From an uncultured Muribaculaceae bacterium (GTDB lineage Bacteria > Bacteroidota > Bacteroidia > Bacteroidales > Muribaculaceae): a stretch of DNA of 64,000 nucleotides. The stretch spans positions 60,698 through 124,697 of the forward strand of contig CAKUAR010000003.1 in the NCBI GenBank assembly GCA_934636465.1, in the 5' to 3' direction. The translations under genes and the position numbers were made by a program. The notes under the pieces are model-generated. The model was not told the DNA's origin, searched no databases, and saw nothing but the letters and a program-made list of their open reading frames with translations. Position 1 is the stretch's first letter. Each line of letters opens with the position of its first letter. This document shows positions 29,101 through 37,099 of the stretch, in pieces.

Positions 29101-29929
29101 CCATTATGTAGCCTGTGGTCTCGGCTTTGCCGCCAAAGTGCTTGATTATGCCGCGTGAGTAGCGCACGCCCTCCTGTCCGCAGTAATCTATGCTCAGTGC
29201 GCGGTGGCGTGCCGGCTGGTAGGTGTGGAAGAAGCCTTCGCTCAAAAATCCCATTGCGCCGTGTTTCAGCACTCCGAGATAGCCTGTGTAGTCGCCTTTT
29301 GTGCCGTGGCGTGTCGAAGAGCTGCCATAGAACGTTATGTCGCCGCGTATGTTGGGGGTTGTGGGACTATAGTACGATTGTGGGTCTATCGCGTTGGTGT
29401 AGAACAGCGGCCACATGGTCTGTGCCATGCTGCGCGAGCCTGTCACGGCATCGTTGCCTTCGCCGTCAGTTCCTCTGTACAGAAACAGCGGATAGTTGGT
29501 CACAGTGCCTTCTGTCGCAGCATTTGAGTGAACGGAGAGAAACACGTCCATGTTGTTGGCATCCACCTCCTCGCATATCTCCGACAGGTTGCGGTTGTAT
29601 TTCGCTTCGTCGGGTGCGCCCTTCACGTAGGGGTATGGGCCGTTTTTCACGCGCGAATACATTATGTTCTCTTTCTTGAAACCTGCCTGCTCAAGCTTCT
29701 TGCCGAGCTTCAGCACTTTCCACAAGTCGGTGTTGCTCTCATAGAATCCGCAGGTGTCGGGCATTCCGTTTGCCAGGTTCGGATATGGGATTGTGGCGCA
29801 TGGGCGGTCGTTTGGTCCCCAGCTGCCGTGTCCGGGGTTCAAGTAGATGCGCACTTCGTCCACGGTCTTTGCGCTCAGTGCGCTCGCAGCTGTCATGGCT
29901 GCCATTGTCAATAATAAGAATTTCTTCAT
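26162..29929 (-). CDS. Secreted N-acetylmuramoyl-L-alanine amidase-like protein with T9SS sorting domain
   Basis: 1255 residues. Signal peptide 1-20 (ASALSA), then an Amidase_3-type domain to about 280 with the zinc ligands His 34 (NPGHGSWG), Glu 64 (FYESN), His 134 (LSVHSNA) and catalytic Glu 231 (GFLSEGFF). Next is a carboxypeptidase-regulatory-like beta domain (about 285-380), then a long beta-rich region with propeller-like repeats (about 400-1180), and a C-terminal type A sorting domain (VYPNPATDVVNVEASEPIT to AAQFVKK, about 1185-1255). It should be exported by Sec and T9SS and act on peptidoglycan or its fragments at or beyond the surface. It follows the small propeller protein gene by eight bases. 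Confidence 0.87.
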   Translation of the reverse strand: MKKFLLLTMAAMTAASALSAKTVDEVRIYLNPGHGSWGPNDRPCATIPYPNLANGMPDTCGFYESNTDLWKVLKLGKKLEQAGFKKENIMYSRVKNGPYPYVKGAPDEAKYNRNLSEICEEVDANNMDVFLSVHSNAATEGTVTNYPLFLYRGTDGEGNDAVTGSRSMAQTMWPLFYTNAIDPQSYYSPTTPNIRGDITFYGSSSTRHGTKGDYTGYLGVLKHGAMGFLSEGFFHTYQPARHRALSIDYCGQEGVRYSRGIIKHFGGKAETTGYIMGTVKDLHEKIVNSLFNYAPGTNDQWLPVNGATVTLNKGDKKVAEYKVDNNYNGVFVFEDLAPGNDYTLDISADGYKPLFDEYKTPIKVTANETTYPMVYLEALDYEPPKVTYKNYPDPVQPDYVQGVPATINFVQEAPTSLNVVTGDVVRVLQAGDTTVILTHNTDNAPALFLVNNKDKSVKNISTKGIPELDAANPGYLAKISDIALTADGKLVACNLTHNQFNAAQVESGYTQGVFRTYIWDDLDSDPKAWFTSTSSANYNRANIGTALAISGPSNECTVVTTGYNSYSSTSYPSLRFVAFTVIDNTVTSTLFLNKTLAQGQTKYGLDLIGRNLQLRVSPRDDNNYIIDGENTAPFEFSLPNANDTDCPIVGRLADDAAGKTAIGASYFKYAKRALMATPYADDATGKTQGVKLLDVTDGLDKAKVIKTTNTDVADGKNAAVSHATALVDGEGITILLNGENTVTKMTTANTAQPTERSAFAYGLNVTEESSNAYTFRYTLTGDAANVKLNITGKNKTELNREFDLGAQKAGENTVTVSKIDIPNDKCEWAIAVENTPVTKAQQIFAAAPMAKKNGRGGVAFVTDTESPAFGKTVVSNGYSQGLDIYSPTLEKEGSYHTGSFNSSNGSSTFRMTENGGKVYVCDWSDAFSGIWTFDPTNPAATPTQLFEGTRQSSGAFDLGGTTTGGSSTGCDFVGSGAERRLIVFGEDYPEGNQLVSYNIGESATIGFAPNKSYGDITKLMLNKNVEVLALDNGMFLSQVRGNSNNTATAPGFVFTDYDGNVLFNSGTDFKALNACGTGMAINGSGNLFAVSENDNGILVCHLTWDSGNKPIFEPLYHIKDSKGEITQLDFDNADNLLAYNRTGGFMVFSVPNPYETPVATTKAMAKLTVTGSYSSITAAAAPEQALRVYPNPATDVVNVEASEPITDIMVFSLSGARISTETSISGNTATVSVGNLAAGAYIMKVNNRAAQFVKK

Positions 29930-29937
29930 GGCTCAAT

Positions 29938-30855
29938 TCATTTTTTCACGTTTATGTTGATTATGTAGGCTTCGCCCGATGGCGTCGAGAACGCTATTTT
30001 GTCGCCTTGCAGGCTTGCGTGCGGATACATTGCCACCACCGAACTGTCGGTCAGCGTTTGCGTGTTTCCGTCGAGATCCACGGCCACTATTGCCGACGAG
30101 GTCACATATTCTCCGTTGTCCTTGTCGTTCATTGCCACCACCACTTCGTCGCTGTACCACTTGGGGGCGGTGTAGTGTCCCAGATACTTCACGCGGCTTC
30201 CGTCGGTGTTGCACACGTATGCGCCGTTGCCGCACACGTAGTAAAGTACCCTTGTGCCGTCGGGCGACAGCGATGGCCATATGTAGCTCTCGTCTGTGCC
30301 GTTTGGCGACAGCACCTTGGTCTTGCCGCCGGCGGTCATTATCAGTTGGCGGTTTTTGATAAACAGCACTGGGGCATTTGCTTTGGCTTTTGCCTTGGTT
30401 TTGCCAATCTGTTTCACTGTGGCTTTGCCGTTGTTCACGGCTATGGCAGCATTGTTGTCCACTTCCACTCCCTGGAGGTCGCGCGTTGCTTTCACCATGG
30501 TCGTGGTTTTGCCTGTGGCAAGGTCTTGGCTTTTGAGCGTGTTTTTGCGCAAGCCGTCGTTGGTGTAGGATGTCTCGCGGTAGATTACCGTTTGCCCGTC
30601 GGGCGAGATCTTGGCTGCGTAGCCTGCTCCGGGAGCAGTGGTCAGCACTGTGTTTTTGCCTGTGACAAGGTCATGTTTGCTGAGGCCGTTGTTTCTGATG
30701 TCGGTCACAAGCAGATAGTCGCCGAGCGGACTTATGCCTGCCACGGCGCAGTTCTCCGGCAGTGCCACTTTGTTTACCGATGCCACATCGAGTATCTGCG
30801 CAGATGCTGCGGCAGTGTTCATTAGCAATGTGGCGATGAGAAGCAAATGTTTCAT
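29938..30855 (-). CDS. Secreted beta-propeller-like protein
   Basis: 305 residues, signal peptide 1-19 (TAAASA). It shows WD40-like/PD40 blades: GISPLGDYLLVTDIRNN, AAKISPDGQTVIYRET and WPSLSPDGTRVLYYVCG, as in TolB-type propellers, and a Lys/Ala-rich insert (IGKTKAKAKANAP) between blades. No catalytic residues are recognised, so it is probably a binding or scaffold protein. The stop is eight bases before the amidase ATG, so the two are likely expressed together, and its propeller may recognise the same target. It has no T9SS-like tail and would stay in the periplasm. Confidence 0.75.
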   Translation of the reverse strand: MKHLLLIATLLMNTAAASAQILDVASVNKVALPENCAVAGISPLGDYLLVTDIRNNGLSKHDLVTGKNTVLTTAPGAGYAAKISPDGQTVIYRETSYTNDGLRKNTLKSQDLATGKTTTMVKATRDLQGVEVDNNAAIAVNNGKATVKQIGKTKAKAKANAPVLFIKNRQLIMTAGGKTKVLSPNGTDESYIWPSLSPDGTRVLYYVCGNGAYVCNTDGSRVKYLGHYTAPKWYSDEVVVAMNDKDNGEYVTSSAIVAVDLDGNTQTLTDSSVVAMYPHASLQGDKIAFSTPSGEAYIININVKK

Positions 30856-31073
30856 AAGCTGAAAAATAGTGGGTTTAATGTTTGTTCAATTTGCGGCTTG
30901 CTCGGTGGCGACGGGTGTTTTTTGCCGGGCGGCAAGCTCTTTAGTTTTGGGGGCTTTGCAAGAATCGGTATTCGTTTCAAGATGCCACAAGCAAATGTAC
31001 GCCTAAATTGCTCATTGACCTAACCTTGGGTTGTGTTTGTTGTGTTAAAAAAAACTAAACGCCTGCCTTTGCC

Positions 31074-31628
31074 TCACTCCAGTGCCGGCAGGTCGCGCAG
31101 CAGCAGTCGGTGCAGTCGGTAGCTGCCGTCTTTGGGACGCACCACGCAGCGTGCCATGACCAATTCTGGTTTCTCGCCCGGCTCACATGACAGCAGTAGC
31201 AGTCGGTTGCCATAGTCTATGGCGGCAGGATTGTGGCTCTTGCCGCAAGTCCACTGGTTGTGCTGTGGTTTTGCTTCAGGAGAGTTGGGCTGCAAAAACT
31301 GCGTCACGCTGTGTTGCCAGTTACGCAGTTGCCACTCCACAGGACGCACGCACTGCGCTGGCACTACAGCTGTTACGGCTCCGTTAACGTCGGCGGTGAG
31401 CGTCACTTCGGCTGCCACGTCGTCGGTTGGCAACTGTTCTGCCGGTGCCGTTGCCAGCAGTTCGGCATACCACTGCCTCAAGTGCATAGTCAGCAGTGAG
31501 TCGAGGTCTATTCCGTCCTCGCGCTCCAGTGTGCAATCGTGTCGTGCCGTGCCGAGATGCAGCAGCGTTTTCCACATGTTGAGCATTTCATTCTCACTCA
31601 AGTCGAGCATTCCGTTTGTGTTTTCCAT
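31074..31628 (-). CDS. Hypothetical cytosolic protein
   Basis: 184 residues from the ATG at 31628 (an in-frame upstream start at 31652 is possible). No signal peptide or membrane segment. Acidic, with a helical N-terminal part (MLDLSENEMLNMWKTLLHLG) and strand-rich C-terminal part (RLLLLSCEPGEKPELVMARCVV, YRLHRLLLRDLPALE). I recognise no family. It is divergent from the SOTCase gene; the 217 bases before the propeller operon and the 196 bases before SOTCase contain no other gene. Confidence 0.65.
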   Translation of the reverse strand: MENTNGMLDLSENEMLNMWKTLLHLGTARHDCTLEREDGIDLDSLLTMHLRQWYAELLATAPAEQLPTDDVAAEVTLTADVNGAVTAVVPAQCVRPVEWQLRNWQHSVTQFLQPNSPEAKPQHNQWTCGKSHNPAAIDYGNRLLLLSCEPGEKPELVMARCVVRPKDGSYRLHRLLLRDLPALE

Positions 31629-31848
31629 ATCGTAGTCTGTTTTTTGCCGCAAAATTATGCAGCTGTTCCCACGGCAGCCAACCTTAATCAGTCACATAGC
31701 CGTAGGGCGTTTCTCTGGCTTTGCCACCGCCGTTAGGCGCAAAATGCCGTGTTTCACATTTATTATGTCGGCTTGTGGTGGTAGTGAGCCGAAAAAGCAG
31801 TAACTTTCGGCAATTTTTAGGAGATAATTAGTTAAAAGGTATAGTATT

Positions 31849-32802
31849 ATGAGATATTTTCAGCATGTTGCCGACATTGGTGACCTAAAGGCTGCTGTGA
31901 GTGAGGCATTGGAGGTTAAGAAAAATCGTTTTGGCTACAAGCACCTTGGCGCCGACAAAACACTGCTCATGGTGTTTTTCAACTCTTCGCTACGCACTCG
32001 CTTGAGCACCCAAAAAGCTGCCATGAACCTTGGCATGAATGTGATTGTGCTCGACGTTAATCAGGGCGCATGGAAACTCGAAACCGAGCGCGGCGTGGTG
32101 ATGGACGGCGACAAGAGCGAGCATATTCTTGAGGCAATACCGGTCATGGGAAGCTATTGCGACATGATTGGTGTGCGCTCGTTTGCCACTTTCGAAAACA
32201 AGGCCAACGACTACGAGGAGAAGATTCTCAACCAGTTCATAAAATATTCCGGACGCCCGGTGTTTGCCATGGAGACGGCCACCGTGCATCCGCTCCAGGC
32301 TTTTGCCGACCTCATCACCATCGAGGAGCACAAGCGCACCGAGCGTCCAAAGGTAGTGCTCACCTGGGCTCCGCACCCCAAGGCTCTGCCACAAGCCGTG
32401 CCCAATTCGTTTGCCGAGTGGATTTCTGCCACCGACTACGATTTCACCATTGCCTGCCCTGAGGGCTATGAACTCAACGAGAAGTTCACCAGCGGTGCCA
32501 AAATTACGCACAACCAAGACGAGGCTCTTGCTGGTGCCGATTTCGTGTATGCCAAAAACTGGTCATGCTATCGCGACCCCAACTATGGCAAAATCATCAA
32601 CAAAGACATGAACTGGACTGTCAGCACCGAGAAAATGGCGCTCACCAACAACGCTTTCTTCATGCACTGCTTGCCTGTGCGACGCAACATGATTGTCACT
32701 GACGACGTTATTGAGAGTCAGCAGTCGCTTGTTATCCCCGAAGCCGCCAACCGCGAGATTTCGGCTGAGGTTGTCATCAAGCGCATGCTTGAAAGCCTGT
32801 GA
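31849..32802 (+). CDS. argF': N-succinylornithine carbamoyltransferase
   Basis: Transfers carbamoyl from carbamoyl phosphate to N-succinyl-L-ornithine in the succinylated arginine pathway of Bacteroidetes. 317 residues, close to the Bacteroides fragilis enzyme as I remember it. The carbamoyl-phosphate site FFNSSLRTRLST (43-54), the N-terminal-domain segment NQGAWKLETERGVVMDG (71-87) and FMHCLPVRRNMIVTDDV near the C terminus are intact. Residue 90 is Ser, where B. fragilis has Pro; a Glu there would signal the acetylornithine enzyme, so Ser agrees with the succinyl substrate. Other arginine genes are not in the window. Confidence 0.93.
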   Translation: MRYFQHVADIGDLKAAVSEALEVKKNRFGYKHLGADKTLLMVFFNSSLRTRLSTQKAAMNLGMNVIVLDVNQGAWKLETERGVVMDGDKSEHILEAIPVMGSYCDMIGVRSFATFENKANDYEEKILNQFIKYSGRPVFAMETATVHPLQAFADLITIEEHKRTERPKVVLTWAPHPKALPQAVPNSFAEWISATDYDFTIACPEGYELNEKFTSGAKITHNQDEALAGADFVYAKNWSCYRDPNYGKIINKDMNWTVSTEKMALTNNAFFMHCLPVRRNMIVTDDVIESQQSLVIPEAANREISAEVVIKRMLESL

Positions 32803-32920
32803 TTACGCAAGGCTTGCGTTTGAAAAAAACGAGGCTGCTTTGCTTGCCAGCGCTATTAGCGCAAAAAGCAGGAATATAGTGAAAAACAAATGGGAAAAGG
32901 AAACAAAGGAGAGAGATAAT

Positions 32921-34120
32921 ATGCGAATATTCTCAATAATTTCAGCAGTTTTTGCCGTGTTGCTTCTGTCGGGTGAGGCTGCTGCACAAACTTCCGACGT
33001 GAGGTTGTGGAGTGAGGGGCCACTCAAGTGGAGCGACTTTTGCGGAGCTTCACCGCTTGAGTCCGACAGCATTTCGTTCTTGCAGGTGGAGCTTGCCGTG
33101 AAGCCTGTCAAGGAGAAAGACATAGATGGCCAGACGAGTGAGCGTTATGAGGCACAGGCGGTCATGCACCGCAATGCCTCGTTTGCCGATGCGTCGAAAT
33201 GCACGCGTCAGCGCTTGCGCTATCATCAGTTGCAGTTCGATTTGCTTGAGCTGCTCCGCCGCCGCTTGCAGCTCGACATCAACACCGGCATCAGCGCCTA
33301 TGAGACCGACCGCCGCCTCAATGAGTACCAAAGCATTTATCGTCAGCGACTTCGTCGCATCGACAGCGACACGCGTTGGGGCACTGACAGTGCTGCCCTG
33401 CAGGCATGGAGCACCGACGTGCTTCGCCAGCTCACCGACATGGGTAACCCCTCGGCGGCAAGCATGCGCCCAGGCGGTTTCGTCTATGGCTTGTATGCCG
33501 GAGTGGGAGGCATATTCCCCACCGGCTCGCTCACCGACAATTTCAAGGGCTGCGCAGCTTTCACCATAGGTCTTACTGCCGGCTACAACCGTTTCCGCAT
33601 CAAGGCTGACGTGTCTTATGGTCAACCGTCGTTCAACAACGACAACATCTTCAACCGTGTTGACGAGCTTGGTCGTCAACTTCAAGGCAATGGCAAGGCC
33701 GACGCTACGCTGCTGTGTGTGGGCACACAGCTCGGCTATTGCGTTTATTCCGGCGAGCGCTTTGCCATCATCCCCAATGTGGGTGGCATGTGGACTGGCT
33801 ATAGTTGGGAAACGCAGGACTTGAATTGGGTCAGAAAAGAAGACACTGATGAGTTTGTGCCAAAAATTGTGGGCTCTTCCACATCGCATCTGCGCAGCTA
33901 CAATTGGATTGCATCGGTTGATTTCGACATCAAGTTCCACACCACCAAATCGTCAAACATGCCCATCGTCACGTCGGGTCGTCGCCAGTCGTTCACCTCG
34001 TCGGTGCGCATCACGCCATTTGTGGCTCGTGCGTCCTATCACAGCGTGCCGTCGGTCAGAGGCTACCAGGTGGGTTTCAGCGTGAGCTATTGCGGACTTG
34101 CGCGCAGCTTGCACCTCTAA
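32921..34120 (+). CDS. Secreted protein with DUF922-like N-terminal part and barrel-like C-terminal part
   Basis: 399 residues from the ATG at 32921, with a signal peptide (LLLSGEAAA, cut near residue 22). The start LWSEGPLKWSDFCGAS resembles the L-W-x-D-F opening of DUF922 proteins. The helix QRLRYHQLQFDLLELLRRRLQ and the following Arg/Gln-rich segment fit that fold. From about residue 200 (FVYGLYAGVGGIFPTGSL) alternating hydrophobic strands (VGFSVSYCGLA at the end) suggest a small outer-membrane barrel. DUF922 proteins are thought to be zinc proteases, but I see no clear HExxH, so activity is doubtful. Function otherwise unknown. Confidence 0.7.
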   Translation: MRIFSIISAVFAVLLLSGEAAAQTSDVRLWSEGPLKWSDFCGASPLESDSISFLQVELAVKPVKEKDIDGQTSERYEAQAVMHRNASFADASKCTRQRLRYHQLQFDLLELLRRRLQLDINTGISAYETDRRLNEYQSIYRQRLRRIDSDTRWGTDSAALQAWSTDVLRQLTDMGNPSAASMRPGGFVYGLYAGVGGIFPTGSLTDNFKGCAAFTIGLTAGYNRFRIKADVSYGQPSFNNDNIFNRVDELGRQLQGNGKADATLLCVGTQLGYCVYSGERFAIIPNVGGMWTGYSWETQDLNWVRKEDTDEFVPKIVGSSTSHLRSYNWIASVDFDIKFHTTKSSNMPIVTSGRRQSFTSSVRITPFVARASYHSVPSVRGYQVGFSVSYCGLARSLHL

Positions 34121-34176
34121 GAGGCTAAGTAGCGGTAGTTGTTTCGTGTAAATCAAAAATTAATCCGCAATTACGG

Positions 34177-34206
34177 TTTGCGAACCGAAACTTTATGATA
34201 ATTTTG
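34177..34206 (+). promoter_or_regulatory. Promoter of the DUF4294-Fur unit, overlapped by a palindrome
   Basis: TTTG (34177-34180), 18 bases, then TAATTTTG (34199-34206), ahead of the ATG at 34232. The -33 element lies inside the perfect inverted repeat CGGTT-TGCG-AACCG (34174-34187), a possible repressor site. Confidence 0.65.
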
Positions 34207-34231
34207 TGACCACCAAAATTTCATCTTAATT

Positions 34232-34876
34232 ATGAAACGGCTGATAACAGTTTTGGTTGTGATTTGTGCGGCACTGCTGCCGTCGTTGGCTGAGGCTCAG
34301 ACGCAGACGCATGTCGATGACATAGATTTGCCGTCGCCTCTGCAACAGGTGTTTGCCGGCATGTATCATTTTCGCGACGCTACCACAGGTGACACCTTGG
34401 CAATGATTGTGTTCAATCCCATAACTGTGTTTCCGCCTGAGCGTTTTCGCAACAAGGCTGAGGAGCAGTTTTATTGGCGCACCGTGCGCGATGTGAAGCG
34501 CACCTTGCCCTATGCCAAGCTCATAGGCTCCACTTTGCTTGAAACTTATGAGTATCTCGAAACCTATCCGTCACAAAAAGCCAAGCAAGACTATCTGATA
34601 AAGTTCGAGAAACAGCTTTTTAACCAATATAAGCCCCAAATGAAGAAACTGACCAAAAACCAGGGCAAACTGCTCATCAAGCTTGTCAATCGTGAGACCA
34701 ACCAAACGTCTTACAACATTGTCAAGGCTTTTATGGGCACGTTCAAGGCTGGATTCTGGCAGACTTTCGGACGCTTTTTCGGGGCAAACCTCAAAGCCAA
34801 CTACCGGCCCGACACCGACCGCACCGATGCCATGATAGAGCGCATCTGCGTCAAGGTGGAGCAGGGAGCATTGTGA
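34232..34876 (+). CDS. DUF4294 family periplasmic protein
   Basis: 214 residues with a signal peptide (about 1-22, SLAEAQ). It matches the DUF4294 family of Bacteroidetes: FNPITVFPPERFRNKAEEQFYWRTVRDVKRTLPYAKL at about 68-105, then KKLTKNQGKLLIKLVNRETNQTSYNIVKAF. The family has no known function. It is followed four bases later by a Fur-type regulator gene, an arrangement suggesting metal or redox-linked control, but this is inference only. Confidence 0.82.
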   Translation: MKRLITVLVVICAALLPSLAEAQTQTHVDDIDLPSPLQQVFAGMYHFRDATTGDTLAMIVFNPITVFPPERFRNKAEEQFYWRTVRDVKRTLPYAKLIGSTLLETYEYLETYPSQKAKQDYLIKFEKQLFNQYKPQMKKLTKNQGKLLIKLVNRETNQTSYNIVKAFMGTFKAGFWQTFGRFFGANLKANYRPDTDRTDAMIERICVKVEQGAL

Positions 34877-34880
34877 GTGC

Positions 34881-35327
34881 ATGACCGATAAAAACGAAAA
34901 TAGCAGCACAATCGACTTTGTGGGCTTGCTGCAAAGCCACGGCGTGAAACCCACGGCAAATCGCATCTTGCTTGTCGAGGCACTGGCTCACGAGCAGCGC
35001 CCCATGTCGCTCATGGAGCTTGAGGAGCAGATTGCCACCATCGACAAGTCAAACATTTTCCGTGCTCTCACCATTTTTCGCACGCATCGTCTTGTCCACA
35101 CAATCGAGGACGGAGCCGACGTGGTGCGTTATGAGCTTTGCGCCAGCTCTCACGATGACGACGACGATGACATGCACGTTCATTTTTATTGCGAGGTGTG
35201 CCACCGCACTTGCTGTCTGCCCGAAATCAACATTCCGCGCGTGTCGCTACCTGCTGGCTACGAAATGCGCTCCATCAACTACATGGTCAAGGGCATTTGC
35301 CCCTCGTGTGCTTCAAAAGTCCACTAA
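34881..35327 (+). CDS. Fur-family transcriptional regulator
   Basis: 148 residues. An N-terminal winged helix (VKPTANRILLVEALAHEQRP, then DKSNIFRALTIFRTHRLVH) and a C-terminal dimer/metal domain with two CxxC zinc knuckles (CEVCHRTC and CPSCASKVH). Between them is an unusual acidic run, SSHDDDDDDMHVHFYC, which keeps the two conserved His (HVH). The type (Fur, Zur or PerR) is not clear. It sits four bases behind DUF4294 and may regulate the unit through the palindrome at 34174-34187. Confidence 0.88.
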   Translation: MTDKNENSSTIDFVGLLQSHGVKPTANRILLVEALAHEQRPMSLMELEEQIATIDKSNIFRALTIFRTHRLVHTIEDGADVVRYELCASSHDDDDDDMHVHFYCEVCHRTCCLPEINIPRVSLPAGYEMRSINYMVKGICPSCASKVH

Positions 35328-35339
35328 CCAATACGATAT

Positions 35340-36311
35340 TTATTTCTCTGAATTTTTGATTATTAGGCGGGCGTTTCGCTGCAGGCCTGCCAGTTTTCCG
35401 CGTTTCACTGCGCTGTGGCTGAACAGGCGGCTGAAGTCGGCTTGCTCCATTCGGGTTATTTCTTCGGCAGTCAAGTGCAGCTGCTCGTCTTTGGGCTGAA
35501 GCTCTGCTATCGTGTTGCCCTTGGCTCGGCGGTTATGTGGACAGCACTTTTGGCACTCGTCGCAGCCATACACGCGGTTTCCTATCACCGTTCCCACCCA
35601 TTCTGGCAACTCGTCGTGGCACTCTATGGTGAGGTACGACAAGCATCTTCTCGCATCTACCGGTTCTCCTCCGCATAGCGCATGGCTTGGGCAAGCCTTT
35701 TCACACGCATGGCAGTTGCCACAAGTCAGTGTGCATGGCTCGTCGGGTTCCATGTCGAGCTGCGTGACCAGCACGCCCAGAAAGTAAAATGACCCTTTGC
35801 CTGGCAATATCAACGCATTGTTCAGCCCTATAAAGCCCACGCCGGCTTGCTGTGCCCAGTATCGCTCTCTGATTGGGGCAGAGTCCACGCAGCAGCGCGA
35901 CTCCATGCCGGTAGCCTCCTTGATGAAAGCGGCAAGTTTGCGCATGCGGTCTTTCAGCACCTCGTGGTAGTCGCGGCCATAGGCATAGTAGGCAAACTGT
36001 GCGGCATCATTGCTTTGAAACGTGTTCGGATAGTAGTTCAGAGCCACGACAATCACCGTTTTTGCTCCGTCGAGCAGCAGACCTGGATTTTCTCTTATGT
36101 CGGGATAGTTTTTGGTCCACTCCATGCAGCCGTTCTTGCCATCGGCAATCCATTTCTCATATCGCTCCACGGCCTCGCTATCCACAGGTTTCACCCTGGC
36201 CATGCCGCATGCGTCAAAGTCAAGTTCCTTTGCCTTGGCTTTGATTGCCAGCTTCATGTCGTGGTGTGTGGATTGTGTCATGCTGCGGTGCATTTTTGGG
36301 CAATAACCCAT
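35340..36311 (-). CDS. queG: Epoxyqueuosine reductase
   Basis: Cobalamin-dependent last step of queuosine synthesis at tRNA position 34. 323 residues. DFDACGMARVKP at the N terminus, WTKNYPDIRENPGLLLDGAKTVIVVALNYYPN and YWAQQAGVGFIGLNNALILP are family hallmarks. The two [4Fe-4S] motifs are CGNCHACEKACPSHAL (near residue 195) and CDECQKCCPHN (near residue 257). Start choice is uncertain: 36311, 36281 and 36257 are all ATGs, and family N termini fit 36257 or 36281 best. It needs B12, which makes it the only cobalamin enzyme in the window. Confidence 0.93.
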   Translation of the reverse strand: MGYCPKMHRSMTQSTHHDMKLAIKAKAKELDFDACGMARVKPVDSEAVERYEKWIADGKNGCMEWTKNYPDIRENPGLLLDGAKTVIVVALNYYPNTFQSNDAAQFAYYAYGRDYHEVLKDRMRKLAAFIKEATGMESRCCVDSAPIRERYWAQQAGVGFIGLNNALILPGKGSFYFLGVLVTQLDMEPDEPCTLTCGNCHACEKACPSHALCGGEPVDARRCLSYLTIECHDELPEWVGTVIGNRVYGCDECQKCCPHNRRAKGNTIAELQPKDEQLHLTAEEITRMEQADFSRLFSHSAVKRGKLAGLQRNARLIIKNSEK

Positions 36312-36318
36312 TTTTCAT

Positions 36319-36945
36319 TTACATGGGTATCACGCCAAAATCGTAGCCCTGGCTTTTGAGCCATTCTATTGCCCTCGGCATGGCATATCTCATGTTTTTC
36401 TCGGCTTTGAGCGAGTCGTGAAACACTATTATTGAGCCGTTGCGAGCAAATCGCTTCACGTTGTTGAGCACGTCTTCGCCATTGATTTTTTTAGCGTAGT
36501 CGCGCGTCACGAGGTCATACATGATGATTGTGAACCTCTCTCGCAGCACCTTCGACTGTCCCCACCTTAGCCAGCCGTGTGGCGGACGAAACAGAGTAGA
36601 GTGTATCAGCTCATTTGCCGTGAACACGTTGTGCAGATATGTCTTGGTCGTCACCTTGGCACCCTGCAGGTGGTCCATGGTGTGGTTTCCGTAGCTGTGT
36701 CCGCGCCGTTTTATCTCCTCAAAAAGTTCTGGGTGCTTCGCCACGTTGTTGCCCACCAGAAAAAATGTGGCCTTTATGCCATAGTGGTCAAGCGTGTCGA
36801 GAATCCACGGCGTTATCTCTGGCACCGGACCGTCGTCAAATGTCAGATATACCGTGTGCCGCTTTTTGTGTATGCGCCACATGGTTTCTGGGAAAAGCAT
36901 GCGAAATAGCAGCGGAGGCCGCTCTACAAGTCTGTTCAGATTCAT
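36319..36945 (-). CDS. Polysaccharide deacetylase family protein
   Basis: 208 residues of the NodB/CE4 type. The metal and catalytic motif is LTFDDGP (Asp 37, Asp 38), and the zinc His pair is NHTMDH (His 88, His 92). Later FRPPHGWLRWG and VFHDS supply the remaining motifs. No signal peptide: the N terminus MNLNRLVERPPLLFRMLFPE is a possible amphipathic membrane anchor. The ATG at 36945 is preferred to one at 36987. It stops eight bases before the QueG gene. Substrate (peptidoglycan, surface glycan or other N-acetyl sugar) is unknown. Confidence 0.88.
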   Translation of the reverse strand: MNLNRLVERPPLLFRMLFPETMWRIHKKRHTVYLTFDDGPVPEITPWILDTLDHYGIKATFFLVGNNVAKHPELFEEIKRRGHSYGNHTMDHLQGAKVTTKTYLHNVFTANELIHSTLFRPPHGWLRWGQSKVLRERFTIIMYDLVTRDYAKKINGEDVLNNVKRFARNGSIIVFHDSLKAEKNMRYAMPRAIEWLKSQGYDFGVIPM

Positions 36946-37099
36946 AATTTCTAAAAAAATTAAGCTGCTTGCGTTTTGCCGGTGCAAATATATATAAAAA
37001 ATAAAGACGAGGCGGCACGTTGCAGTTGCTGTGTGCCAGCACCCGTCTTTACGAGTTATTGTTTCACAAGCCAGATGCGGCTTTGCGTTTCAGCGTTTT

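Noticed and set aside
29770-30825. Plus-strand open frame of 351 codons opposite the amidase and propeller genes
   Set aside because: Both minus-strand genes have signal peptides and recognisable domains; this frame is a shadow.
31849-32802. Annotating this gene as ordinary ornithine carbamoyltransferase
   Set aside because: The FFNSSLRTRLST site and the overall sequence match the succinylornithine enzyme of Bacteroides, not the STRTR-type OTCase.
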